This document shows positions 1 to 10,300 of a stretch of 64,000 nt of DNA, one piece after another. Under the pieces are notes generated by a model. The model saw only the letters and a list, made by a program, of their open reading frames with translations. It was not told where the DNA came from and made no database searches. The stretch spans positions 60,666,468-60,730,467 of the forward strand of contig NC_084838.1 of the NCBI RefSeq assembly GCF_033115175.1. The letters are read 5' to 3'. How positions within the stretch are numbered: position 1 is the stretch's first letter; each line of letters begins with the position of its first letter. This stretch comes from Lepus europaeus (taxonomy: Eukaryota > Chordata > Mammalia > Lagomorpha > Leporidae). The position numbers were made by a program, and so were the translations under genes.

Positions 1-222
1 AGAAAATAGAATTTTCCCAAACCAAGAGAAATCAGCACATGAAAGTTATCCATACCCCCATAATCATTGCAGCACAATTCACAATTGCTAGATAAGGAGT
101 CAACCCAGATGTCCATCAACTGTTGACTGGACAAAGAAATTATGGTCAATATACACTATGGAGTATTACTCAGGTATAAAAAAAATGAAACCCTGAAACA
201 AAATGGATGCAACTAGAATCCC
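1..222 (+). mobile_element. LINE-1 3'-end fragment, cut by window edge
   Basis: The stretch around 90-200 carries the conserved mammalian L1 block near the ORF2/3'UTR boundary, with the 'caacccagatgtccatcaact' core followed by 'aaagaaattatgg' and 'gagtattactcagg'. The same block appears inverted in the large L1 at about 40.5 kb, which supports the identification. The copy is diverged and continues to the left of the window. Confidence 0.8.
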
Positions 223-511
223 AGGTGGTCAGCTGTTTTCTCTTCACATAGTGGAGCTTCCTGGGCACTCTCTCAGCTTTCACTCCTTCTTGCCCGTTAT
301 TTACTCTGGGAAAGACAGAGACAGCACAACTTGTGGGCAGAAGAGTTAAGGGATAGTGGGATTTAAAGGCCTGTGCACCTGGACTTGGCTGATTCACAAG
401 CATGGTCCTGTGTGTACAATCCGTGGCAGATTTCAAACACTATACCTGATAGAAGCAACTTTGTGGTTATAAATGTAATTCATACCATTGTTAATAACAA
501 AAATAGCAGTT
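223..511. other. Unique sequence, no feature seen
   Basis: No recognisable repeat, splice-flanked frame or RNA gene was seen. Short open frames here have no family resemblance. Confidence 0.5.
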
Positions 512-1262
512 CATGGTGTGTTGTGAGTGGAGTTGTGTCCCCAAAAAGGATATGTTAGAGTCCTAACCCCCAGTAATTTGGAGTGTGATCATACTTGGAC
601 TCAGGGCATTTATAAAAGCAATCAAGTTGAAACAGTGGTTGGGCATTTGGCCTCAGGGTTAAGCCACTGGTTAGGAAGCTTGTTTCCCATATTGGAGTGC
701 CTGGGTCTGAGTCTTAGCTCAAGCACAGTTTCTAGTGCAGACCCTGGGAGGCAGCAGCTAATGGCTCAAGTAGCTGAGTCCATGCCACACACAGGGGATA
801 CTTGGATTGAGTTCCTGGCTCCTGCCTTTAGCCTAGGTCAGCCTGGGCCATTGTGCACGTTTGGGGAGAGAACTGACAGATGAAAGCAAATGGAAGTGCT
901 CTCTCTTCCTCATGCTCTCTCTCTCTCTCCCCCGCCACCTCAAATTATCAAAATAAAAAAAAAAATCATTAGGGTGTATTCTAATCTAACTGGTGTCCTA
1001 TAAAAAAGGGAAATTTTGTTCCAAACACACACAGGAGAAGAACTTTGTGTGAAGATGAAGGCATAAGTCAGGATGCTGCCAAGCAAGGAATACCAAAGAT
1101 TACCAGTAAGCCACCAGCTAGCGAGAGGCAGGGCACAGATTCTCCCACACAGCCATGAAGGAGCCAGCCCTGCTGACCTTCCAGCTGTCCTCAATTACTG
1201 TGAAACCATTAATTTCCATTGTTTAAACCATAATGATCCTTGTGACTGCAGCCATAGCTTAC
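512..1262 (+). mobile_element. MLT1-type MaLR LTR, split by a SINE
   Basis: Two blocks match a mammalian MaLR solo LTR in order. The left block (512-636) has the 'gtgtccccaaaaaggatatg' and 'gtcctaacccccagta' signature. The right block (964-1262) has 'ctggtgtcctataaaaaaggg', 'tgtgaagatgaaggca', 'ccaccagcta' and the degraded end resembling 'aataaatttctgttgtttaa'. A CSINE (637-963) sits between them, so the LTR predates it. No internal retroviral genes are present. Confidence 0.8.
637..963 (+). mobile_element. CSINE (lagomorph C repeat), old copy
   Basis: The head resembles the tRNA-derived part ('cagggttaagccactgg'). The body has 'gaggcagcagctaatggctc' and 'gagttcctggctcctg', and the 3' part is CT-rich and ends in an A-rich tail. 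It is strongly diverged from the young copies and lies inside the MLT1-type LTR. Confidence 0.85.
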
Positions 1263-1439
1263 TTGTACATGGTTATGCATCCCTGGACATTTTACCAGAT
1301 ATACGTTTTGCTCATTCTTAGTTGATCCTCACAATGATTCCCTGGGGAAGGCATTTTCAATAACACCTTTTGCAGGGTAGGAAACCCAAACTCCCAGAGA
1401 TCCAGATTCCTATGTGATAAGACACAGGACACAGAAATT

Positions 1440-1588
1440 TTGCAGTCCTAGCAAATTCCTTAACCAAATCTATACTTTTGTATGAAGAAAAAAATAGTAT
1501 TTAAGGTTCTCCTTAGGGTTAAATGAGGGCTAATTCCTAGGAAATGTTCAGTGTGGTAATAAGTGGTAGGTGCTTAGCAGTAATTTGT
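1440..1588 (+). mobile_element. Possible MIR fragment
   Basis: The order 'ccttaaccaaatct...agggttaaatgaggg...gaaatgttcagtgtggtaataagtggtaggtgctt' follows the MIR core and 3' half (splicing of gaps implied). Identity is low, so this is tentative. Confidence 0.4.
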
Positions 1589-1589
1589 C

Positions 1590-2775
1590 ATGGGAAATTA
1601 CAGGGGAATGGAAAATCCCTTCAACAATGCTGCAGGTGATACAGTCAGAGCTACCTGTCCTGAATGTACTGTATGAACGGTCTGTACTTGTATGTGTCTG
1701 ATGGTCTCTCCATGTCTAGTGGCGGAGATGGATGGCAATAGCTGCTACTACTATAGGTAAACACGGTCACTGGGTGCTTCTCTGGGACCCATTTAGTCAT
1801 CATTGGGGGTGGCCCTCTCCCTAGGTCAAGCTCATCTAAGTGTCCCAAGAAACTTTCTGTAGGAACACTAGGGGGCCAGGCCACCCTGTGAGAGGTCAGG
1901 CAGGAAAAAGGAGAAAGAATGGGGGTGACATGCAACTGGGAACTAATCAGTTAAAAGGTCAGCACGTAAAGCATGGGTTTTGGTATTGATGGATCCCACA
2001 TGCTTTGAACTTTAAAATCTGCATAAGGTTTCACTATAAGCAAGTTCACCATAAAGGGATTTCTCTACACAAATAACAAGTAAAGAAACATTACCTCCAT
2101 CCTGAATTTTAAACGTGCAATTAAAATTGGTGCAGACCCACCGAGTGCTGCCAAATTCTGCTTTAAATAACAGTTTGGAGAATCACAAACTTCAATTACT
2201 TTTGGCAATGTCTTGGTTTTCCATGAGGTGCTATAGGTTATTAAATATCGTAGCAATTTAAGCTTGTTAATGAATAGTGTATCCTACATTCAATTAGGCT
2301 AGTTTTCCCTCCTTTTTTATTCTCTCTCAACCCACTGAAAGGATTGGTTATAATTAAGAAAAAGCTGTCGAGGGTCCAGGTTTTAACTCAAGATAACTTT
2401 ATGGTTTTAGAGTTATGCAGGGTCAAAATCTGGCCGCAACCTGTAAACTTACTATCTGTCTTCCACGTCAGTATTGGTTATCGTATGGTCGTCACAGTAA
2501 GAATAATTATATGTTCTACACAGCACTTTTGAAACCATTCTAAATAGTTCACATTTTTCTCCTATTTCCTTTGTGTAATAGACAAGAAGTAAATTTATCA
2601 CTGTTTTAAAGTCAGGCAAAGGATGTTAAATAGATGTTCTCAGATTATAAACTTCATCACAGGAAAAGTAGAGCAAAACAAGAACAGGCAGTGTGCTGTT
2701 CATTGTGTGTTCACTCCACCATACTACCCATCTTCCTGGTTTCTGTCTCCCTCTCAACTGACTGAAAAATAGACA
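1590..2775. other. Unique sequence; one exon-like minus-strand stretch
   Basis: No repeat was recognised. At 2078-2240 the minus strand has an open frame followed by a GTAATG splice-donor-like sequence, which is discussed as a finding. A CTCF-like motif (acactagggggc) lies at 1865-1876. Confidence 0.4.
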
Positions 2776-3092
2776 TGGGGCAGGCATCATGGCTCAGCAG
2801 ATTAAGCCACTGCTTGGGATGAGCACATACCACATCAGAGAGAATGGCTCAAGTCGCAGCTACCCCACCTTTGATCCAATCTTCCTGCTAATGTGCCTGG
2901 GAGGCACCAGATGATGGCTCAAGTACTTAGGCCCCTGCCATCTACTTGGGAGACAGATTGAGGTCAAGTTTCCTGACTTTGGCCTGGCCCAGCTCTGGCT
3001 GTTGCAGGCATTTGGGAGTGAACCAGAGGATGGAAGATCTCTCTTCCTCCATCCCCCACTCTCTGTTACTCTGCCTTTCATATATATACATA
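2776..3092 (+). mobile_element. CSINE
   Basis: The copy runs from 'ggggcaggcatcatggctca' through 'gatggctcaagtacttaggc' and 'ggcctggcccagctctggct' to a 3' part with 'ctctgttactctgcctttca'. The A-rich tail has become a small TATATA microsatellite. Confidence 0.9.
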
Positions 3093-4074
3093 TATATGAA
3101 AGAATGGCATTAATAGTATTTTCATGTATTCTCAATTGCTGGGTCATTGAGATTTGATCTATTGGACTGCAGTCCCTTCCTGATCTATGATGTGTTTATT
3201 CACTTCATAGTCCTACTTCAGTCAGGAGAACGTGTGGCCCCAGTAATTTCTGACATCCATAGAAGGTCAAAATTGGACAATCCCACATCTGTATAGCTGT
3301 GGAATATGCTTCAGGAAATGCAATAATAAAACTCCAACCATAAGACAGACACGCCAAATATTTAGGAGCTCATTCTGTAGTTATACATAGAGTGAGGCCA
3401 CATTTCTACATTCTTAGTCATATCTAGGTCAGTGTAACCTCTTATCTCATTAGCCTCTGGTCTGTAAGAGGCACCAAAGTTAAGTTGGTGAACAGTCCAG
3501 CCCTTATAGAGCCCTGTGGTCATGGACTGTCTTCAGCCCAACCCTACTTGGCAGCAGGAACCTCATACATGTGAAAGTGCGGTCACCCTAAGGGCAAACG
3601 TGCCCAGTGAAGGCTCTAGGCAGACTAAGCCCAGCTGGTGAATCAAGCATCTTGACTGTTCTGCACAGAAGAACTTTGAGTCTCCCATACGTCCCAAACT
3701 CCCATTCTACCTCCAAACCCAACATCAAAGCTGTTCTCCTCTGCCTGCACTTACATCTGACTAACATTACTCAGATGTTGACTTCTTTAGGGCATAAGGG
3801 GCAACATGTGCATCTGAAACCGGAGCAAATTGCTTCTACTTTGGGAAACTTCTTGATTCTTAGGTTGTGTTTGTGCTTCCCTACTTAGTCTTACCATGTG
3901 GCCCAGTCATGTCCCTATCTGTCGGATTGGAACCACCTGTCCAGATCCCTCTGTCTCCATGGCCCTAACCACATGCCATCCCAAACAGAGCTCAGCCTTG
4001 GGTCACTCTGGCTCCTGACATAGGCCTGTTCTGGCTTGAGGCTCAGAGCAGCTCATTCCCATGTCTAGTTTCAC
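3093..4074. other. Unique sequence, nothing recognised
   Basis: No interspersed repeat, RNA gene or coding exon could be supported in this stretch. Confidence 0.45.
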
Positions 4075-4262
4075 CAAACTATAGCTAATATTTATGAAGC
4101 ACATACTATGTACTGGTCCTATTTTAAGTGCATGGTGTGTTTATTTGGTCCTCACAACAACCCTATAAAGTAAATGCAAGTATAATTATTATTCCCATTG
4201 GATGAAGGAAGCTTCAACACAGAATGACTGAATCATTTGTCCAAGACTTTCAGCCCCCAATC
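4075..4262 (-). mobile_element. MIR SINE
   Basis: Read on the plus strand it has the inverted MIR series 'tagctaatatttatgaagc', 'actatgtactgg', 'cctcacaacaaccctat' and 'attattattcccat', ending in the 'tcatttgtccaaga' region. This is the ancient mammal-wide tRNA-derived SINE in minus orientation. Confidence 0.85.
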
Positions 4263-5100
4263 CCCGAGGGTCTACACTCCTTTCTTAAAGAAGCACCACA
4301 GTGAGGACTCAGAAACTTCCAGGCTATAAGTCCAGAATGCTTTCTGGTCCCACTCCTGAAAGCCTCAGAGTCTTACCATGATGGAAGAGAAACAAGAGGG
4401 GCACTCCATGGGGATCTCTTGCTCCAGCCCCATGTCCCTCTTCCTCAGGGTGTCCCACTGCCACCTCATTTCCTGTACTCAGAGCCCTAAATCTCAGCTG
4501 CCCCAGGCCTTCAGCTGTTCTTGGGGCTCCTTGTAATTGCATATCATCATTAGCAGATCAACCCCCCTCATAAGGTTTCCAAATGGAGGCATGGCCCGCC
4601 AGATCGGAAAGGTTAGGCCCGCGTATTCCAGAGGGCTGTGTCAGAAGAGGAATTCTATTAGAAAGCTTTGCATCTGGAGTTTTCTAATGGTGCCTTCAGG
4701 CAAAAAAAATTAAAATTAAGCCACCAACCAACAACCCCTCCCCACCCCCACTCCTGCCATTGCAGCTTTCCCCACAGCAAGATTTCTGACTTGGTTAAAT
4801 AGAATTCATTAATAAGCAAGGGGGAAAATCACTCCAGGCAGTTTACTCTTGAAAATGTAAACTGTTAAAACATTTTGTGGTTGTAAGCATTCTGAAAATG
4901 ATGGTTTTTCTCTAGTGTTTCCTGGTTTCTCAGAATCAGAGATTTTCTGATCCACACAGGGAGCATCCAGGAGGTGGTCAATTCTAAGACAATTTAGCAT
5001 TCAACATTTTTTATGATGGTTATCACACTTGGAAGTTTCAAATCTGGAGCTACCATTTACTTGAGATTCTTCTGCTTTTAGCTACCTTATTTTTACTCTT
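4263..5100. other. Unique sequence, nothing recognised
   Basis: There are no diagnostic repeat cores and no credible exon. A polypyrimidine/C-rich patch near 4730-4760 is low complexity only. Confidence 0.45.
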
Positions 5101-5251
5101 AAATGTGATTCCAGGGGCACGTATGGTGTATGAGCAATCCTCGGTCCCCTTCCATGCACTCGATTTGCCTCGCTTTTCTCTCTCTCCTTTCTACCCTCCA
5201 GCTCTCCCTCCCCCCTCCTCTCCCTCTCCACCCAATGCACGTGCGCCACAC

Positions 5252-5278
5252 GCACGCGCGCACACACACACACACACA
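5252..5278. repeat. CG/CA alternating purine-pyrimidine microsatellite
   Basis: A 'gcacgcgcg' stretch runs directly into (CA)n with no break in purine-pyrimidine alternation. It is flanked on the left by a C/T-rich tract (5175-5235). Confidence 0.9.
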
Positions 5279-6110
5279 GCTCACTGGGATGGGGGTGTTG
5301 CCCTAGAAAGAACCCAAGAAAGCAGAGACAAGACCCTGGGAGGAGGGGACCGTGGAGCCTTCTTTGCAGGGGGGTTCCCAACCTGTCTTTGTCTGAAAAC
5401 TGGGCACGGGGCCAGCCTCAACCCAGTGGATTGCCGCTCTTGGCCTCCAGCCCAGTGATGGATCTGACTGTCATTTCCCTACCCCCAGTGAGGCAGGAGG
5501 CAAACTGAGAAGAAAGACAGGAGAAAACAGAGCTTGGTCTGGGAAAAGAGGTGGGAGTGGCGACACTGGAACAAGGACCGAGCTGGGATGGCGGGGGCCA
5601 CTCCTCTGTTAGAATCCATTCGGAGCAGCAGGGCAAGCTTCAGCTCCATCAGAGGAGTGTGTCGGAGTCGGGGAGTGCCGAGATGCACGGGGAGACTGTG
5701 GCTCTGTCACAATGAAAAGGGAGGCGCTGGTGAAAAACCATCATGCCCCCAAAATCTTTGAAAACAGAAGTTAATCATCTTTGGGAGTGGATTCCATTGT
5801 TGAATGTCCTCACAGGCAGGAATTTTTTCCTTATCCCCAACTTAAATTACTCACCCAGCAGCCCCATCCCTGTGTGTGTGAAATACGTTGCCACGGGTGA
5901 GGAATACGACTGGCAACCTTTGGACGCAGACACAATGACAGCGCCTGTGAACTTAGGAGAACTTGTGAAAGATGGCTGTAAGAGCTGTGGGAGTCTCCTG
6001 CTTTGAGAGGGTTTTTTCCCTCCAGAATTTGTATACTTTGCTGTTGTTTGTGAATGTGCTTCTCTAAATTAGATGTGCAGCATGTCCGAGTACAAAGAAT
6101 CTCAGAGCTC
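5279..6110. other. GC-richer unique stretch, no gene identified
   Basis: The 5.3-5.75 kb part has more G+C and CpG than most of the window. Small frames are present, one of 87 codons from 5743, but none resembles a known protein. An unannotated exon cannot be excluded from sequence alone. Confidence 0.35.
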
Positions 6111-6114
6111 TCCT

Positions 6115-6222
6115 AGCCTGGTCCAATTACCCAGACTTTTCTAAGGAGGAAGCAAAGATTCAGAGAGGTCAAGTGATCAGTCCAGGGTCACACAGGGAGA
6201 AGAGTTGAAGAAAGGACTAGGA
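6115..6222 (-). mobile_element. Probable MIR fragment
   Basis: The order 'gattcagagaggtcaagtga', 'gtccagggtcacacag' and 'gagttgaag' follows the inverted MIR core. It is short and diverged. Confidence 0.6.
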
Positions 6223-6434
6223 TACAGACAAATCAGGCCACTTCTCTCCATAGACAGATAAGATATATAGATATGTCTGCATCTCTCTCTCTCCATATCT
6301 TCCCTGTGTGGAACAATTGAGCATTTTGTTTCTCTGACATATTCCAATTGAGTTTGGCCCTAGATATTTGCACAAAAATGTACTAAAACCAAAAGTCAAT
6401 ATGTCATTTACAGATAACAGGAAATTGCTCTGAT

Positions 6435-6960
6435 TTATATGGTGAAAGGAAATTGAAAGCATTTTTTTCCAGATTGATCATGCTCTATGAATTTGGCCAC
6501 ATATGAGACCAACATATCATGCCAAACTCCTTTCATGGTCCTGCACTTTGCTTTACATTTGTTCCAATGGGACGTGGTGATTTGGGGATACCACACCCAG
6601 AGGTGGCACGAAATAGAAGCGGGGATTGTTATGGTTAATTTGAGCATGAGTAAACCAAGAAGAAGCTGATGTTATTATACAGAAGCGCATGAATCAGAGT
6701 GAATGGTAGAACCAGGCTTGACTATGCATTGCAAAATAGGCAGTACAGTTTGGGCACAATGGTCATCAACAATTTCCAAATAACTTGACCACTGAGCAGG
6801 GACAAATTGTTCAATTGATCCAAAGAGTTTGTAATTGCTGCTGGTTCCAGCATTTCCAGAGCCCTCTTTCCATCTGCAAAGCAATAAGCATTGCTCAGTG
6901 AACAATGAGTTCATGAGAATAGTTGTTCTCTTAGCTAGGTCTCTGAATAAAGACACATAG
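6435..6960 (-). pseudogene. Merlin-type (IS1016/ISXO2-like) DDE transposase fossil
   Basis: The minus strand encodes broken pieces of a cut-and-paste transposase of the Merlin superfamily, whose relatives are the bacterial IS1016/IS1595 (ISXO2-like) DDE enzymes. One frame (about 6960-6675) reads LFGSIE (6827-6810), then a VDDHCAQTVLPIL stretch, then VKPGSTIHSD (6722-6693). The last D sits where the second catalytic aspartate of the family falls. A second frame (about 6569-6510) continues with WNKCKAKCRTMKGV and DMLVSY, which correspond to the helix after the catalytic glutamate. The expected glutamate motif falls in the frameshifted, stop-containing junction between the two pieces and is not intact. 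The first catalytic aspartate was not found, and no terminal inverted repeats were located. The copy cannot encode an enzyme. The family call rests on motif order and spacing seen by eye; an unrelated DDE superfamily is the main alternative. Confidence 0.7.
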
Positions 6961-7529
6961 AATGGGTCTCTGAATGAACATGTAGGGCAAGCAAGCGAAA
7001 ATTCTTCCTCATGCCAAGTTGACGAGATTTGGGCATTGTCACGTAATGTAACCTTGGGTGATGGATCCAAAGTGGGAAGTCACTGAAGAGTGACTGAAGA
7101 GTGTTATGAGTGTGGCATAGAGGAAGTTGTTCCCATTTCAGATTTTTTCAGTTGCTCAGGTGAGCCAAGGAGAGGTTTCTTTCAGGGGCTAACACATCTT
7201 TAACAGTTCCGCAGTTTTCCACCTTGTTTTTCACTGAACAACTGGGGCTCAGAACTATCTCAGAGTATCTGGCTACAATTTAATTCTGTTGGTTTGTTTT
7301 CACACATTGTTTTGTAATGACCTCTACACATCTTTATGGAATATTACAAGATTCCCTTTGAAAATATGATACTATATCTAACATGTCTATGGTGTTTGCT
7401 ATGTAAAAGACCCATTTGAAGTTGTTGAGATGTACTTGCCTGTTTCACCCTCATACGAATCCTATAGGGATGGCAGTTTTGTGCAAGGGAGGATAAAGTT
7501 ACCAATTGATAGATACACCCACAACTCAT

Positions 7530-7790
7530 TTCAGAGTGCCTGGTTCAAGTCCCGGTCCTGCTTCCTAACTTCTGATCCAGCTTCCTACTAGTGCACATTC
7601 CAGGAGGCTGCAGGGGGTGCCTCAACTACTTGGGTTCTTGCCACCAATGTGGGAGATTTGGATTGAGTCCCGGGCTCCTGGCTTAAGCCTGACCCAGCCT
7701 TGGCTGTTGAGGGCATTTAGGGGAGTGGATCAGTGAATAAAAGATCTTTGTCCATCTGCCTTCCAAATAAAACAATACAGTAAAAACGAA
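7530..7790 (+). mobile_element. CSINE, 5'-truncated
   Basis: The copy starts inside the element at 'agagtgcctggttcaagtcc' and keeps 'cttctgatccagcttcctac', 'gatttggattgagtcccggg' and the 'ttccaaataaaac' tail. The 5' head and part of the CT-rich region are missing or shortened. Confidence 0.85.
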
Positions 7791-7797
7791 ATAGATA

Positions 7798-7945
7798 AAC
7801 CAACAAAACAATCCTATAAAGCAGGTGCTATTATTATCTTTACTCAGCAGATGAGAAAACCAAGGCACTGAGGTAAAATAAGCAGCTCAAGTTGCCTGAG
7901 TTAGTGAGTGACCCAGTCAGAATTCAGCTCCAGGCAGTCGGCTCC
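7798..7945 (-). mobile_element. MIR SINE
   Basis: The inverted MIR series 'caatcctataaagcaggtgc', 'attattatctttac', 'cagatgagaaaaccaaggca' and 'ccaggcagtcggctcc' is clear. It abuts the tail of the preceding CSINE, which may have inserted into it. Confidence 0.8.
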
Positions 7946-8857
7946 ATAACGTATATGCTGTGAGTTGATATTTTAGAAATATTCCGTCACTTACCATTCA
8001 GTTAGTACATGCTCATAGTGAAAATTACAAAGGCAGCACGTGAAAGGTTGTACCTTGGAAAGTAAGCATTTCTTCCTTTGCCAACTAGAGAACTGGCTTT
8101 GCCACGTTGCCTCACAGTGACCTTTCACCAGACACATCCACCTGTTCAGGCCAGTGACTGCTTGGTCTTGGTTCCTACACAAAGAATAGAGGGCTTTGGG
8201 ACTCAGAGCAAGAATCTTCTATGTGATCATGGAGGGGAGATGTGTTTGTGAGAGTTTGAAGGTTGGTAAAAGGGGCTGTAGATGATCAGAGGGGTGTGAG
8301 AGAGCAATCATTTGTGTCTGAAATTTTTACCTTCGAGATCCCTTTCTTCCAGAAGGCCTGGAGCTGTTGGCACTCAATCAATGCATGGATCATGTTCTCA
8401 CCACCCATACAGACACAGCATCTGCTAGACCCAGCTGCTCCCAGGTGCTCTCTGTTTAGAGGGCTGTAAGAAGACACTTTGATAATAACCCACTGGTTAG
8501 AAAAAGGGGTTTTCTGGATGTTTTCTTTTAAAACTTTCAGCCCCTGGAATATCTTATGCAGACTATTTTAATTTTTACAACAAGGAAGCTCATAATGAAT
8601 TTCTCCTTGACATAGATCTAGCATGGAGTACTCCAATCTCTGTGTGATGAATCATTAATCTTATCGGCGAGCTTTGCTTTTGGAGATGATTGTACCTTCA
8701 GGGCCTAAATATCCCAGGGAAGGGGGAACGGCTTTAGCCATCAATGAGCTTGAAAAGGGGTCTCCACCACGCAGGATATACTCACTCTAACTTCCTTGAG
8801 GAGGAGAAACAAGCCAGACTGTCAGATTCTCTTGAGTCCTCAGAACATTTTGTTCTT
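7946..8857. other. Unique sequence, nothing recognised
   Basis: No repeat core or coding exon was recognised in this interval. Confidence 0.4.
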
Positions 8858-8916
8858 GCCGTGTGTGTGTATGTGTGTGTGTGTGTGTGTGTAGAGAGAG
8901 AGAGGGAGAGAGAGAT
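8858..8916. repeat. (TG)n-(GA)n compound microsatellite
   Basis: A TG array with one 'ta' interruption passes directly into a GA-rich array ('agagagagagagggag'). Confidence 0.95.
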
Positions 8917-9361
8917 TGTGCTACCTAAACATATGGAAATAAGGCTTGTGATAGAAAAACCACAAAAGAGGCTCAAATTCATGTGTCATTCAATGCAATG
9001 TAATTGGTGGTAGTGCCTGGGAGTGGAAAGTCTATATTCATTATTAGTTAATAGTAGGAAGCATGAGTCAACAGACTAGTTTCCCTTAGTCTTGTTACCT
9101 AGATTACTACTTCCTGGATAGTGACTCCAGTGACTCCTTTCCCATTACCATTTTCCTAGCCAGCCAAGAAGGCAATGCTGGTTTCATGTTCAGGCACTGT
9201 GTTATTGTTCCTGTCAATAATTAAAGAGCACTGAGACGTGGCTCCTCTTTCTCTGTATTAAGAAAGTGTGCGTATTTAGGCAATAGATGGCAGTGTTTCC
9301 ACAAATTTTAATATTGCAATGGCTCTTAAAGAAAGGTTAGTGCTCGGCTCTTCTGTGGCTT

Positions 9362-9433
9362 GCCGTGATCGTATAGTGGTTAGTACTCTGCGTTGTGGCC
9401 GCAGCAACCTCGGTTCGAATCCGAGTCACGGCA
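9362..9433 (+). tRNA. TRH-GTG: tRNA-His (anticodon GTG), intact
   Basis: This 72-nt gene charges histidine in cytoplasmic translation. The acceptor stem gccgtga (9362-9368) pairs perfectly with tcacggc (9426-9432), and the discriminator is A at 9433. The anticodon stem ctgcg/cgcag (9388-9392 and 9400-9404) closes a loop with GTG at 9395-9397. The T arm carries the pol III B box GGTTCGAATCC (9412-9422) and the D arm an A-box-like tagtggttagt (about 9374-9384). A TTTTT terminator lies at 9447-9451. No CCA is encoded after the discriminator, so it is not a retrocopy of mature tRNA. From memory it matches the human nuclear tRNA-His(GTG) sequence. The extra 5' G of mature tRNA-His is added after transcription in animals, so its absence is expected. 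The gene stands alone, with no second tRNA in the window. Confidence 0.96.
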
Positions 9434-9446
9434 GGAGGGGAGAAGG

Positions 9447-9451
9447 TTTTT
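9447..9451 (+). terminator. RNA polymerase III T-run terminator of tRNA-His
   Basis: Five T residues start 13 nt after the discriminator base, the usual distance and length for a pol III terminator. Confidence 0.85.
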
Positions 9452-10300
9452 GGAAGGGAACAACCCTGGTCCCAAGCTGTATTCATCCAGACAACATTTT
9501 GCAGCCAGACAGAGAATAATGAAAATCCACAAACAGAAAGCACTACCAATATTGTAAAACGTTACAGCGCCGACATATGCAGAGTAGCTTTATTAATGCG
9601 CTAATCCTGTTGTGAGTGTGTTGTGTGTGGGTTTTTTTATTTGCATTGACGGATAATATGATAAAACGGGAGTGTAGTGGGCATGTAATTATTATTAATT
9701 ACAACTACTTAAGCTCTGCTTTGAGCAGACTCGTCAAGTCTGCTTGCTTTTGAGCCTTGCCAGGGCTGTACAGTAATAACAACCCTGAATTATTTGGAAA
9801 GATGTCAGCAGTAGATGTGGAAATCCTGTTTAACCAGGCATGAATTGTTGTTAGGAGGTTTTTTTCAGGATGACAGAGAGAAAATGAACTGTCCCTTATC
9901 AGTAATTGCAGGAAACATTTTGTTTCTATGATATGAACTGGCTGTAATTTAACTTTCCTGCATCATTGGATAATGTAAGAAGCCAGTTGTTGCTCAAAAC
10001 GAAAATCTCTGAAGTGGGCATTTGGGTCTGATAAAGGGCATATTATAAGTAGACAATGAGGGCTAAGCAATAAATAATGTCCATATATGGTAAAACTTTT
10101 TTAATGACGTTTTCCATAAGACTGGGGTTTGTGTTCTAAGTGGCTAAATATTGAATTAATGTGAGCAACACAGCTTTAATGGGCCTTTCTCCAGGACTTA
10201 AAAACATGAACAATGCAGCCTGAAAATGTGAACTGGAACTATGTTATTGTGAGTTTCTTCTGCTCTAAAATTATAGCCCACTTTTAAATAAGGGGTCACT
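9452..10300. other. Repeat-free AT-rich sequence with clustered TAAT motifs
   Basis: No repeat was recognised. The stretch contains an ATTTGCAT-like octamer core (9640-9647) and an inverted TAATTA pair (9685-9702). The appearance is that of a conserved non-coding element, but conservation cannot be tested here. Confidence 0.4.
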
